Assembly: GCF_013184525.1 (NCBI RefSeq)
Contig: NZ_JAAOIZ010000004.1
Coordinates: 186,001-250,000, forward strand
Direction of reading: 5' to 3'
Source: Chryseobacterium sp. LAM-KRS1
GTDB taxonomy: Bacteria; Bacteroidota; Bacteroidia; Flavobacteriales; Weeksellaceae
DNA length: 64,000 bases
In this document: positions 1-9,016 of the stretch, one piece after another
How positions within the stretch are numbered: the first letter of the stretch is position 1
Layout: the number at the start of each line of letters is the position of its first letter
Program-made: the position numbers and the translations under genes
The notes under the pieces: generated by a model
Told to the model about the DNA's origin: nothing
Databases searched by the model: none
The model's input: only the letters and a program-made list of their open reading frames with translations

Positions 1-364
1 AAAGAGAATTAAACCAGCTGAATGCAGACAGAAATGTCTTAACCAGCATATAATTAACCAATGTTTTCTTTGAAATATTCAGGGTAAGAAAGGGCTTGAT
101 GTTCTGAGTAGGCATTTCCTGCCAGATGTATTTGGCAGCAAGGTCGATAATCCATCCTATAATTAAAAATCTTGAAACTATTTTTAAGGGATCCTGATGA
201 AGCTCTTCCTGTACATAAAAGAAAGCTGCGAATGCTCCACCTGCTAAACATGCCATAAAATAAAGAATCCCCATAAAACGAAGGATCTTCATTGCCATGT
301 TAATCCCAACGGAAGTACCACGAAAAAAACTCTTGATTTCTAACCTGAGGAATTTTAAAAACAT
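1..364 (-). CDS. DUF5687 family membrane protein (N-terminal part only)
   Basis: The gene reads on the minus strand from an ATG at 364 and runs off the window at base 1, so only about 121 N-terminal residues are visible. It begins MFLKFLRLEIKSFFRG and contains two hydrophobic segments plus the phrase NIKPFLTLNISKK. This layout is typical of the Bacteroidetes DUF5687 family, which resembles permeases and is usually paired with an ABC-type ATPase. The partner ATPase would have to lie beyond the window. The gene starts 49 bp after recN on the same strand. Family assignment is from memory of the N-terminal pattern; the transported substrate is unknown. Confidence 0.75.
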   Translation of the reverse strand, partial: MFLKFLRLEIKSFFRGTSVGINMAMKILRFMGILYFMACLAGGAFAAFFYVQEELHQDPLKIVSRFLIIGWIIDLAAKYIWQEMPTQNIKPFLTLNISKKTLVNYMLVKTFLSAFSWFNSL

Positions 365-412
365 AACCTTTTTTTTACATTAGTAAATATAATGTAAAAA
401 ATGTTACAAAAC

Positions 413-2062
413 TCAGCCTATAAGCTCTTTGGCCTGTGCTAAAGCCGCTTCGGTAATCTTACTTCCAGAAAGCAATTGGGCAATTTCATTTAGCTTTTCA
501 TCTTCATTTAACGGGATAATTGTAGATTGTGTCCTTCCTGCAACATCCTGCTTTACCACTTTGTAATTATTATTTCCTTTGGCCGCTACTTGTGCCAAAT
601 GAGAAATCACAATGAGCTGCATGTCTTTTGACATTTCCCGCATCAGATTTCCTATCTCTTCAGCAACTTTTCCAGAAACTCCGGTATCGATCTCATCTAG
701 GATAAGCGTAGGAAGATCATCACTTTCGGCAATAATCTTTTTTACAGCAAGCATTACTCTTGATCTTTCTCCTCCGGAAATAGCCGTCTGAATAGGACGT
801 AAAGGAAATCCTGAATTAGCCTGAAATAAAAGCTGGATATTTTCTTTACCAAAAGCATTAAAATCCGGTACTGTCTCTAGCTCTATATCTACTTTTGCTT
901 TTTCAAGTCCTAATTTCTTTAAAAGCTCTTCTGCTTTTTTGATAAATACAGGAATACTTTTTTTCCTGTTCTTGGAAAGTTTTTCAGAAAGGGATAGAAG
1001 CGATTTTTCTTTCTTTAATATATCTTCCTTAATTTCACTGATCAGACCTTCCAGTTCGGACGCTCCTTTTTGTTCACCTGCAAGCTGATCCCTGATTTCT
1101 TTCAATTCGCTGACATCTGCAACATTGTGCTTTAAAAGCAATGCATTCAGCTTGTTATTAAGTTCAGAAAGCAATGCCAGATTTTCAGGATTGATTTCAA
1201 TTTTTTCAGATTCATTTTCAAGCTCCGAGATGATATCTTTTATTTCCACGAATGATTCATCAAGCCTTCTATCGAGTTCAGAAAAGCTATGCGAAATATC
1301 TGCAATTTTTGAAAGCTTATTTTTAGCTTCATTAAAAAAGGATAAAATCCCTATTTCTTCCTGATGAAATCTTAATAAAATCTGAACAAGATTATCAGAA
1401 ATCATTTCCGCATTTTCTTGAATCGAAAGCTGGCTTTGTAATTCTTCATAATCAATATCATCCAGTTTCAGATCTTCCAGCTCATTCAGTAAAAATAATT
1501 TGTAATCACTTTCTTTGTTGTTTTCAGAAAGCTGAATTTGCAGTTTTTTAAGTTGTGCTTTTAAGCTTTGAAATTCTAAAAACTCGTATTGATAATCTGA
1601 AATCAGCTGTTTGTTTTCAGAAAGTCCGTCTATGATTTTAAACTGATATTCCGAGGTAAATAGATTGGAAGTTTCAAATTGGGAATGAATATCAATCAGC
1701 TGGGAAGAAAGTTCTTTTAAAACATCCAAAGTCACAGGAACATCATTAATGAAAGCCCTCGACTTTCCGGATGGCAGGATTTCTCTTCTGATAATGGTCT
1801 GATGCTCATAATCCAGATCGTTCTCTATAAAGAATTTTTTAAACTGGTTATCCAGAGAAAATTCGGTTTCTACAATACTTTTTTCTTCTGTTTTAGAAAT
1901 AGATTTCAGATCTGCTCTTTCTCCTAAAATAAGCCTCAAAGCACCCAGTATGATCGATTTCCCAGCACCCGTTTCACCGGTAATCACCTGCAATCCGTTG
2001 TGCAAAGAAACTTCAAGAGTATCGATTAAAGCAAAGTTTTTAATAAAGATTTTCGAAAGCAT
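413..2062 (-). CDS. recN: DNA repair protein RecN
   Basis: RecN is an SMC-like ATPase that acts in the cytoplasm on double-strand breaks to help RecA-dependent recombination. The 549 residues match the usual family length. The Walker A motif GETGAGKS lies at residues 29-36, a long coiled-coil region fills the middle, and near the C-terminus there is an ABC-type signature (ISGGERSR) followed by Walker B (LILDEIDTGVSG). The start MLSKIFIKNFALID is the normal RecN beginning. It lies downstream of porD with its own promoter-like sequence in the 73-bp gap, and upstream of the DUF5687 gene. Confidence 0.96.
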   Translation of the reverse strand: MLSKIFIKNFALIDTLEVSLHNGLQVITGETGAGKSIILGALRLILGERADLKSISKTEEKSIVETEFSLDNQFKKFFIENDLDYEHQTIIRREILPSGKSRAFINDVPVTLDVLKELSSQLIDIHSQFETSNLFTSEYQFKIIDGLSENKQLISDYQYEFLEFQSLKAQLKKLQIQLSENNKESDYKLFLLNELEDLKLDDIDYEELQSQLSIQENAEMISDNLVQILLRFHQEEIGILSFFNEAKNKLSKIADISHSFSELDRRLDESFVEIKDIISELENESEKIEINPENLALLSELNNKLNALLLKHNVADVSELKEIRDQLAGEQKGASELEGLISEIKEDILKKEKSLLSLSEKLSKNRKKSIPVFIKKAEELLKKLGLEKAKVDIELETVPDFNAFGKENIQLLFQANSGFPLRPIQTAISGGERSRVMLAVKKIIAESDDLPTLILDEIDTGVSGKVAEEIGNLMREMSKDMQLIVISHLAQVAAKGNNNYKVVKQDVAGRTQSTIIPLNEDEKLNEIAQLLSGSKITEAALAQAKELIG

Positions 2063-2085
2063 AAATTTCCAGCAGATTAGTACTG

Positions 2086-2116
2086 CAAATATAAATTTTA
2101 GAATTAAGAATTCAAG
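2086..2116 (-). promoter_or_regulatory. Promoter candidate for recN
   Basis: On the minus strand, TATATTTG (2086-2093) is preceded after 19 nt by CTTG (2113-2116), close to the Bacteroidetes consensus TTTG-N19-TAnnTTTG. It lies in the porD-recN gap, 24 bp before the recN ATG, so recN can be transcribed independently of porD. Confidence 0.5.
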
Positions 2117-2135
2117 ATATTTATGTTCTTAAAAT

Positions 2136-3041
2136 TTATTTCCACTTATTCCATTTATCATTAAACTTAGGTGCAAAAACCATCATCATCTGCTTAAGAT
2201 CATTTAAAACTATTCCTCCGTTGTTGTTAGAGTTGAAAATATTAAAAATTTCATCATTCTTTACTTCAAGGAAAAGATTCAATGCATAATTCTGCTGGAA
2301 ACTATTTTCATACGTTTTCAATTGCATCAGTGCATCGTATATAATTTTCTTAGGCTGTGTCTGATCCTGGTTGTATAAGTTATCTAATCCGGCTCTGTGA
2401 TAAGTATAGTATATGGAGCGCAACTGACTTAAGTTAGGACCTGTTAGCTGACTGATCAGAACACCTCTGGTTCTTGGCCCCTCACTTCCGATCTGTGCCC
2501 AGCCTTTGTATCCTCTGTTTTGTGCATTCTGCGCGATTTGTTGTGCTTTTGCAAACCACTGTGTCCCTCCCATTGATTGAAAGCTATCGGCATCATAACC
2601 TAAAACAAGATATACATAGAAACTGATGACGTCAATAAGATTTTTACCCGAGAATTGCCTTTCGTTGAATATCAGGTTTTCATTTTCAACATATTCAAAT
2701 TCGAAATTGGTATCCTGCAAGTTGATGAGCGGAGATTCATAATTCGAATTATAAACGGGACGAACTGCCTGAACAACAATATTTCCCCCATATTTGTTTC
2801 CATCTTTGGAAGTTAATACAATCGCAAAATTGGATTTTATTTTTTCAAAATTCTGAAGCTTTTTTCCCGTCCAGCTGGTATTATTAATAAAATCTTTAAG
2901 ACTTTTTTCCAGCGTTTTAAACGCCTGCTGATTACTTCCTCCCAACTGTTGAGAATTTACCTGCACAGTAGACAGTAATTCCTGAGAAAAGCTGACGTTA
3001 TATATGAAGAGCAGTAAAAATAAACCTATTAGTTTTTTCAT
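2136..3041 (-). CDS. porD: Type IX secretion system protein PorD (DUF4835)
   Basis: This 301-residue protein has an N-terminal signal peptide ending near residue 19 (VSFSQ) and no further membrane segment. It carries hallmarks of the DUF4835 family, including a region around QSMGGTQWFAKAQQIA and the sequence RGYKGWAQIGSEGPRTRG. Members have been named PorD and are linked to the type IX secretion machinery at the outer membrane. The context bamD-rpoZ-coaBC-porD-recN is a common Bacteroidetes arrangement, although here a plus-strand gene separates coaBC from porD. Function as part of the T9SS is established-family knowledge, not something visible in the sequence itself. Confidence 0.85.
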   Translation of the reverse strand: MKKLIGLFLLLFIYNVSFSQELLSTVQVNSQQLGGSNQQAFKTLEKSLKDFINNTSWTGKKLQNFEKIKSNFAIVLTSKDGNKYGGNIVVQAVRPVYNSNYESPLINLQDTNFEFEYVENENLIFNERQFSGKNLIDVISFYVYLVLGYDADSFQSMGGTQWFAKAQQIAQNAQNRGYKGWAQIGSEGPRTRGVLISQLTGPNLSQLRSIYYTYHRAGLDNLYNQDQTQPKKIIYDALMQLKTYENSFQQNYALNLFLEVKNDEIFNIFNSNNNGGIVLNDLKQMMMVFAPKFNDKWNKWK

Positions 3042-3094
3042 TATCTATTAAAAATTGAGAACGGAAATTTATTAAAATTATTCTTAGTATGTAC

Positions 3095-3124
3095 TAAAGA
3101 TACGACGAATTAGTTAAATTCAAA
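3095..3124 (-). promoter_or_regulatory. Promoter candidate for porD
   Basis: On the minus strand TATCTTTA (3095-3102) is preceded after 18 nt by TTTG (3121-3124). The spacer is one base short of the consensus and the last base of the -7 box deviates. A separate promoter is expected because the opposite-strand gene at 3336-6101 cuts porD off from coaBC. Confidence 0.35.
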
Positions 3125-3335
3125 TTAATTAAAGATAGCTACAGAAAAAAATAATTTAAAGCTGCCCCTATAGATAAAACTGTAACAAATCTCTATTAAA
3201 AAAAAGAAGTATAAATAATGATTCGTAAGTGTCTTTATTCCTGTAAAATATGGGACTAACTTGTAAGCTTTTCATCTTCATTATATTTTATAAAATTAAT
3301 TTTTCAATTCCATATTTTTTTCTCAATTTCACTAC

Positions 3336-6101
3336 ATGAAAAAAATTCTATCACTATCTTTTTTCTTGATTGCCTTATTGTCAATTAAGTCCCAAGCACC
3401 TATTAATGCTACTATCAAAGAAACGAATTTTTTCCCCGGATCCGAACCTTACGGATTATTACAAATGGGAAACAATTTGGTATTTGCTGCGGATACCGGT
3501 GGCGGAAATGAACCGCACAAATTTAATTTACAGACAGGAACAGCTGGAATGATACAGGATATCAATGGAAATTTTACAAGTAGTATGCTCACGAATGAAT
3601 TCTATAAACTTAATAATAAAGCATATTATTTTGCCTCTGATAATTCTAATTTACAACTATGGTCTACTGATTTGTCATCAAATTTGACTTCAAAAGTTAA
3701 AGATTTTAATATTTATTACTATCCTTCTAGCAACAATAATATAATTGCTAAAGTTCTGAATAATAAGCTATATATAGTTTTTCAACAAAAGCTTTATATC
3801 AGTGATGGGACAACGGCAGGAACCTTCCAGATCAGTGACATTAACAATGTTGGAAATTCTCTACAGGAAAATAACGGAAATGTATTCTTTTTCGGAAGTA
3901 ATAGCACATATGGAAGAGAACTATGGAAAACCGATGGTACTTTAGCCGGAACAACAATTGTTAAAGATATTAGTCCCGGTTCTAGTTCTTCCATTGGAAA
4001 TGATAAAATGTATAAATTCAATAATAAAATTGTATTTATCGCCTTGAATAATAATAGTTTTGGATTATGGAGTACAGATGGAACTACTACCAATACAATA
4101 AATTTCTATCCTTTAAGTGGCTATTCAGTTTTTTATGATTACGATGTTGAAAGCTATAATGGTATGCTTTTCACGATAAACGGAGATTTATGGAAAACAG
4201 ATGGGACATTAAACGGGACAAGCCTGATATATAACAATATACCTAACATCAATAAACTCACCTATTTTAAAAACAAAATTTATATTGATACAAATACCAA
4301 TATATACTATGTTGACCAAGCCGATCAAGTGAATACATTAAATAATCCTTCCGGAACCATTCTTCAGACAATTGCACCTAGTAGCAATGGAAATTATTTA
4401 GCGTTAAGAGAACGTAACAATGATATATCAAAAATATATTTTTTTGATGACGCCAATATCATGCAGTCGAATATTAAATTTACCCCTGACAATAAATTTA
4501 TTGAGTATCAGGATAAATTGTTATTTTCCGGATATATTGACTCCTATGTAGATTACTATACTACATATAAGAATACTGAATTGTTTTCCTATAATCCGTC
4601 CACCAATATCTCAAAAGTTGAAAAGGATATAAGTTATGGCAGACACGGAACACCTCGTTATTATACTGAGTTAAATGGAGAGATCTTTTTCGTTGCGCGT
4701 GATGGTTACTATTTTCAGGTTTACAAGATAGATTCTAATAACAATATGATAAAATTAAGCAACGATTTGCAAGAATCATTTCCAGATAATTTCGAAGAGT
4801 ATTATCCTGTTGCCGTGTCTGGAAATTACATTTACTTTCATAGCAATAAATTAATAAAAACAGATGTTATAGCAAATTCTACCCAACAAATTTCTCCACC
4901 AGTTAATGAAAAAATATATGGTACTTATTCATTAAACAACGATAAAATTCTTATCAAAACGTTTAATAGTACCGACAATTATATGAGAATGTGGAGCTTA
5001 GACAATAATACTTCAAATTTCTCCTTGTTATTAGAAAAACCCGTCAACAATTTTCCGAATATACTCAATGTTGATGATGATTTTGTGAAAACTGATTCAG
5101 GCATTTACTTTAAAATGATCAATAATTCAGCAACAGAAATTTGGAAATCTAATGGTACTATTGCTACTACAGTTAAAGTTGCAGACTTATATAATATATA
5201 TCCTTTTAGTATCTTTTTAAACAAGCTAAATAACAAAATATTCTTTTCTGATAATCCAAATTTCAGCTATAACAATACAAAACTGTATTATATTGATGAA
5301 ACTACTAATCAAGTACATCTTGTAAAAGATTCATATTATAATATAAATGGAAAATCTTTTGTCAAAAACAATAAATTATTTTTCTTTTCAGGAACAAATA
5401 ATGGGTTTATCACGGCATTGAATGTTACAGATGGGACACTACAAAATACTCAGGTTATTACACAAATCAATGTTGATGGAGCTTATGTAGTCAAAAAATG
5501 TGGAGATTTTAATTACTTCCTCGATTCTAATCAGCAGAAATTATTCAGAACAGATGGAACAGCATCCGGTTCAATTTTGATCACTACAGGAGCTCAGAAT
5601 TATACAGAGCTTAATTGTATGAACAATGAAATATATGGATTAAATTCTAAGCAAAAGATTTTTAAAACTAACGGAAATTCCGGAAACTATCAGGAACTCA
5701 GCTTTGTCATAAATAATCAGATTTTACAGCCATCAGATTACCTTTGGATGAAAAGTTTATACACTCGTAATTCTAAAATATATTTCAGTATAGATGATTA
5801 CAATCATGGTGAAGAACTTTTTGTTACTGAACAGATAAATACTTTAGCAACCCGTGAAGAAAATATAAGTAATAACGATAAAGTTATTATATATCCTAAT
5901 CCGGCAACAGATTATGCTAACATTAAATTATTAAATAATTCGGAAAAAATTATAAAAATTATGATATATGATGTCAATGGTAGATTTATTTCCGAGTATA
6001 ATAGCCCATTTATAAATGTTCAGCATATTCCGACGGGTATTTATTTCCTTAATATCATTACTGATTTGAAAAAATATAATGGTAAGTTGATAAAAAAATA
6101 A
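3336..6101 (+). CDS. Secreted ELWKTDGT-repeat protein with T9SS type A sorting domain
   Basis: A 921-residue protein predicted to be exported by Sec (signal peptide MKKILSLSFFLIALLSIKSQ) and then by the type IX system. Through the body runs a repeated phrase of the form LWxTDGTxxGT, seen for example near residues 193, 246 and 286 and again towards the C-terminus, spaced as in beta-propeller-like ELWKTDGT proteins. The last ~75 residues contain YPNPATD, YDVNGRFISEY and IPTGIYFLNI, the signature of the type A C-terminal sorting domain, ending in a lysine pair. It is very rich in Asn, Thr and Tyr, common for surface proteins of this group. Ligand or substrate is unknown. It stands alone on the plus strand inside a minus-strand housekeeping cluster. 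Confidence 0.9.
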   Translation: MKKILSLSFFLIALLSIKSQAPINATIKETNFFPGSEPYGLLQMGNNLVFAADTGGGNEPHKFNLQTGTAGMIQDINGNFTSSMLTNEFYKLNNKAYYFASDNSNLQLWSTDLSSNLTSKVKDFNIYYYPSSNNNIIAKVLNNKLYIVFQQKLYISDGTTAGTFQISDINNVGNSLQENNGNVFFFGSNSTYGRELWKTDGTLAGTTIVKDISPGSSSSIGNDKMYKFNNKIVFIALNNNSFGLWSTDGTTTNTINFYPLSGYSVFYDYDVESYNGMLFTINGDLWKTDGTLNGTSLIYNNIPNINKLTYFKNKIYIDTNTNIYYVDQADQVNTLNNPSGTILQTIAPSSNGNYLALRERNNDISKIYFFDDANIMQSNIKFTPDNKFIEYQDKLLFSGYIDSYVDYYTTYKNTELFSYNPSTNISKVEKDISYGRHGTPRYYTELNGEIFFVARDGYYFQVYKIDSNNNMIKLSNDLQESFPDNFEEYYPVAVSGNYIYFHSNKLIKTDVIANSTQQISPPVNEKIYGTYSLNNDKILIKTFNSTDNYMRMWSLDNNTSNFSLLLEKPVNNFPNILNVDDDFVKTDSGIYFKMINNSATEIWKSNGTIATTVKVADLYNIYPFSIFLNKLNNKIFFSDNPNFSYNNTKLYYIDETTNQVHLVKDSYYNINGKSFVKNNKLFFFSGTNNGFITALNVTDGTLQNTQVITQINVDGAYVVKKCGDFNYFLDSNQQKLFRTDGTASGSILITTGAQNYTELNCMNNEIYGLNSKQKIFKTNGNSGNYQELSFVINNQILQPSDYLWMKSLYTRNSKIYFSIDDYNHGEELFVTEQINTLATREENISNNDKVIIYPNPATDYANIKLLNNSEKIIKIMIYDVNGRFISEYNSPFINVQHIPTGIYFLNIITDLKKYNGKLIKK

Positions 6102-6125
6102 CTTTAAAATTGATATTTTATAAAA

Positions 6126-6160
6126 AAGCCCGGAATATTTATTAATCCGGGCTTATTATT
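6126..6160 (+). terminator. Rho-independent terminator after the T9SS cargo gene
   Basis: A 9-bp stem AAGCCCGGA / TCCGGGCTT (6126-6134 and 6146-6154) is followed by a T-rich stretch. It lies between the convergent cargo gene and coaBC. Confidence 0.8.
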
Positions 6161-6230
6161 TCTTAATGTAATAGACTATCCAAGATTAATAATGATAGAA
6201 AGCACTACAACTCAATTAAATCTGAGCAAA

Positions 6231-7436
6231 TTATTTTAAAAGTTGATCCTCAACGAAATTCAGAATATCTGTGGCTACATCCTCTTTTGATTTCAAATCA
6301 AATTCTTTCCTCTCTGTTTTGGTGAATATCCTTATTTTATTGGTGTCATTTTTAAATCCTGCTCCCGGATCACGAAGTGAATTGAGAACAATCATGTCAA
6401 GATTCTTCTTCTCCAGTTTTCCTTTAGCATTTTCCTCTTCATTCTGAGTTTCCAGAGCAAACCCAACCAAAAACTGACGAGTTTTCTTCTCTCCCATCGT
6501 TTTAAGGATATCCGGATTTTTCACCAATTCTATTGTAAGATTTTCATCGTTCTTTTTGATTTTCTCGCTGGCGACCTCTTTCGGGGCATAATCCGCTACA
6601 GCAGCACTTGCTATCGCAATGTCTGCATTTTCATAAAATTCAAATACTTTATCAAGCATTTCTTTCGCGGAAACCACTTTATGCAGCTCTATATTAGGGG
6701 AGTGGATAACCTGAGAACTTGGACCGGATACAAGAATCACTTTAGCACCTCTCTTCGCAGCTTCTTCAGCCAATGAAAACCCCATTTTACCGGAAGAATG
6801 ATTTCCTATAAACCGGACAGGATCAATAGCTTCATAGGTAGGACCTGCCGTGATCAAAACTGTTTTTCCTTTGAAAATTGTGGCTTCACCGGCCGTAGCA
6901 AAAAAGTTATCAACGGTTTTGAAAATAGTGTCAGGTTCCGCCATTCTTCCCTGACCCACTAGACCACTTGCAAGTTCTCCGCTTTCTGCAGGAATAACAA
7001 AGTGCCCGAAATCCTCAGCCAGTTCCAAGTTTTGTTTTGTAGTTGGGTGGTCGTACATATCAAGATCCATTGCAGGGGCAATAAAAACTGGGCATTTCGC
7101 AGACATATACGTAGCCAGCACCAGATTATCACACATTCCATGGGTCATTTTGGCCAACGTATTTGCAGTGCAGGGAGCAACGATCATTACATCCGCCCAC
7201 AATCCCAATTCAACATGGCTGTTCCAGCTCCCATTTTCATTATAAAAATCAGTAAATACAGGCTTCCTGGATAATGTAGAAAGGCTTAGTTTGGTAACAA
7301 AATGTTCGGCATCAGGAGTCATAATAACCTGCACTTCCGCACCATTTTTTATAAAGTCTCTTATCAAAAAGTGAATTTTGTAAGCAGCAATTCCTCCAGA
7401 AACGGCAATAAGAATCTTTTTTCCGGAAACACTCAT
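6231..7436 (-). CDS. coaBC: Bifunctional phosphopantothenoylcysteine decarboxylase/synthetase
   Basis: CoaBC carries out two steps of coenzyme A synthesis in the cytoplasm: CTP-dependent joining of 4'-phosphopantothenate to cysteine and FMN-dependent decarboxylation of the product. The N-terminal flavoprotein half shows VSGGIAAYK near residues 12-20, the histidine in SHVELG, and a PAMDLDMYDHPTT substrate-loop motif. The C-terminal synthetase half starts near residue 188 with TVLITAGPTYEAIDPVRFI and NHSSGKMG, and includes the KKNDENLTIELVKNPDIL region. The length of 401 residues is normal. It follows rpoZ on the same strand with a 121-bp gap that holds an inverted repeat. Confidence 0.96.
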   Translation of the reverse strand: MSVSGKKILIAVSGGIAAYKIHFLIRDFIKNGAEVQVIMTPDAEHFVTKLSLSTLSRKPVFTDFYNENGSWNSHVELGLWADVMIVAPCTANTLAKMTHGMCDNLVLATYMSAKCPVFIAPAMDLDMYDHPTTKQNLELAEDFGHFVIPAESGELASGLVGQGRMAEPDTIFKTVDNFFATAGEATIFKGKTVLITAGPTYEAIDPVRFIGNHSSGKMGFSLAEEAAKRGAKVILVSGPSSQVIHSPNIELHKVVSAKEMLDKVFEFYENADIAIASAAVADYAPKEVASEKIKKNDENLTIELVKNPDILKTMGEKKTRQFLVGFALETQNEEENAKGKLEKKNLDMIVLNSLRDPGAGFKNDTNKIRIFTKTERKEFDLKSKEDVATDILNFVEDQLLK

Positions 7437-7500
7437 TTAGTTTTAATTTTTTAAAACACTAAATTACTTATTTTTTCCCACAACAGGTTTACAAACGACA

Positions 7501-7533
7501 AAGGTCATAAAGAAATTATTCCCTTATGACCTT
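7501..7533. repeat. Inverted repeat between rpoZ and coaBC
   Basis: A perfect 10-bp inverted repeat, AAGGTCATAA / TTATGACCTT, with a 13-nt loop sits in the gap between rpoZ and coaBC. Neither side carries a clear T-tract, so it is not a standard intrinsic terminator. An attenuator, RNA processing site or protein-binding site are all possible. Confidence 0.5.
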
Positions 7534-7557
7534 CATTTATAAAAATACAAATGATTT

Positions 7558-7881
7558 TTATTTTCTTTCTTCAGTTTTTCTGAAGTACACGTCTTCGTTC
7601 AACCATTCTTCAATTGCAATAGAAGTTGGTTTTGGAAGTTTTTCGTAATGCTTAGAGATCTCAATCTGCTCTCTGTTTTCGAAAACCTCTTCCAATGTAG
7701 AATTGTGAACAGCAAATTCATCTAATTTATTATGCAATTCAGTACGAATTTCTGCATTAATCTGCTCTGCTCTCTTTCCCATGATAACAATAGCTTCATA
7801 GATTGAACCTACTTTATCTTCAATCTTGTCTTTATCGTAAGTAATTGTATTTACTTCTGCTTTTGTATCTTTTACACTCAT
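7558..7881 (-). CDS. rpoZ: DNA-directed RNA polymerase omega subunit (Bacteroidetes type)
   Basis: A 107-residue protein matching the Bacteroidetes form of the RNA polymerase omega subunit, which supports assembly of the beta' subunit. The diagnostic region is KVGSIYEAIVIMGKRAEQI near residues 23-41, the counterpart of the omega conserved core. The C-terminal part (LPKPTSIAIEEWLNEDVYF) is also usual in this group. It lies between bamD and coaBC, 41 bp downstream of bamD, which is its conserved position in Bacteroidetes and supports the call despite low similarity to E. coli omega. Confidence 0.9.
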   Translation of the reverse strand: MSVKDTKAEVNTITYDKDKIEDKVGSIYEAIVIMGKRAEQINAEIRTELHNKLDEFAVHNSTLEEVFENREQIEISKHYEKLPKPTSIAIEEWLNEDVYFRKTEERK

Positions 7882-7922
7882 TTTGAGAAAATTATTTATT
7901 TATAAGGTGGCAAATTTACGAA

Positions 7923-8918
7923 TTATCTTTTGATTTTGAAAGTGGCAGCCGGAGGAGGTGTTTGTAACGCAGCACTATCCCTCTGAATCTGCAATGCTTT
8001 CTTTTCTGTAGCGACCTGATCTTTGATCTGCTGATCGGTCTTTGTTCGTGCTTCCAGCTTCTCAGCTTCTTTCTTTTGCCTTGCTGTTAATGTCGCCAAT
8101 CTGGCTTCTGTCTGCTTCTTAACAACTGCAAAGTTTTGCTTTTCTTTATCCAGCTTCTCTCTAAGATCTACTGCTGTTTTAGAATATTCTGTGTTCGGAA
8201 GCTCTTTTTCTACCTGCCTTGTAAATGCTATTGCACTTTCAATACGTTCTTCTTTAAGTCCGTATACTGAATTTTGTGCAAGTAAATAACGGGACTTCAT
8301 CATATAATCATAGATTTTCGGACGAAGCTTTGTACTTGGAAAATCTTCCAATACGTTTTCCAAGGCAACAGTGGCTGATTTATAATCACCCATTTTATAG
8401 TATTGTCTTGCGTTTTCGTAGGATTTAAATTCCAGTTTATAAGTCAGCTCATCAATAAGCTGGTTGATATTTTTAGATCTTTCAGAATTTGGATAGTTGT
8501 TAAGGAAGTCTTGTAATTCATTGACTGCCAACTCAGTACTTGACTGATCCAGGTTGTAATCCATAGATCCTTCATAGTAACATAGTGCAGACATATACGC
8601 TGCTTCCTCAGCTCTCGGGTCTTTTGGAAAACTTACTGCAAAGTTTTTAAACTGGTGTCCTGCCAACTTATAGTTCTTATCATAGTAGTTTGCATAAGCC
8701 GTATTAAATCCAACATTCGGAAAGTCATCAGTCCCTGCAACTAGGTTAGCAAGCCTGTCATAAAGAGCCAAAGCATTTTTCCATTTCTTTTTAGCAAAAT
8801 TTTCATTAGCTGCTTTTAAGATGAAGGCTTTATCAGCACTTTTCAATGCTTTTTCCTGCTGACTTGCGCATGATGAAATTACAGCTATGGCAAAAAGACC
8901 TAAAATATATTTTTTCAT
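7923..8918 (-). CDS. bamD: Outer membrane protein assembly factor BamD (lipoprotein)
   Basis: BamD is an inner-leaflet outer-membrane lipoprotein of the BAM complex that inserts beta-barrels. The start chosen here (ATG at 8918, 331 residues) gives MKKYILGLFAIAVISSC, a lipoprotein signal with the acylated Cys at residue 17. An upstream in-frame ATG at 8984 would add 22 residues, hide the lipobox inside the protein, and lie upstream of a -7-like element at 8962-8969. The mature part is made of TPR-like repeats (for example FPKDPRAEEAAYMSALCYY and YPNSERSKNINQLI). The C-terminal ~70 residues are a charged coiled coil rich in Lys, Glu and Gln, followed by a Pro-Ala stretch. Confidence 0.9.
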   Translation of the reverse strand: MKKYILGLFAIAVISSCASQQEKALKSADKAFILKAANENFAKKKWKNALALYDRLANLVAGTDDFPNVGFNTAYANYYDKNYKLAGHQFKNFAVSFPKDPRAEEAAYMSALCYYEGSMDYNLDQSSTELAVNELQDFLNNYPNSERSKNINQLIDELTYKLEFKSYENARQYYKMGDYKSATVALENVLEDFPSTKLRPKIYDYMMKSRYLLAQNSVYGLKEERIESAIAFTRQVEKELPNTEYSKTAVDLREKLDKEKQNFAVVKKQTEARLATLTARQKKEAEKLEARTKTDQQIKDQVATEKKALQIQRDSAALQTPPPAATFKIKR

Positions 8919-8961
8919 AAAAAATTCAACCGTTATTGGATTATTCCAATCTATTAATTTG

Positions 8962-8969
8962 CAAAAATA
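8962..8969 (-). promoter_or_regulatory. -7 promoter element upstream of bamD
   Basis: TATTTTTG on the minus strand fits TAnnTTTG and lies 43 bp before the bamD ATG at 8918. I see no good TTTG 19-21 nt further upstream, so this is a partial match. It supports 8918 rather than 8984 as the start. Confidence 0.35.
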
Positions 8970-9016
8970 TAACTTTTTTATCAATAGATTTTTTTTTATG
9001 ATTATTTAACGTAATT

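Noticed and set aside
54..251. A 65-codon minus-strand frame at the left edge
   Set aside because: It is out of frame with the DUF5687 sequence, which starts at 364 and reads through the same bases with clear family features.
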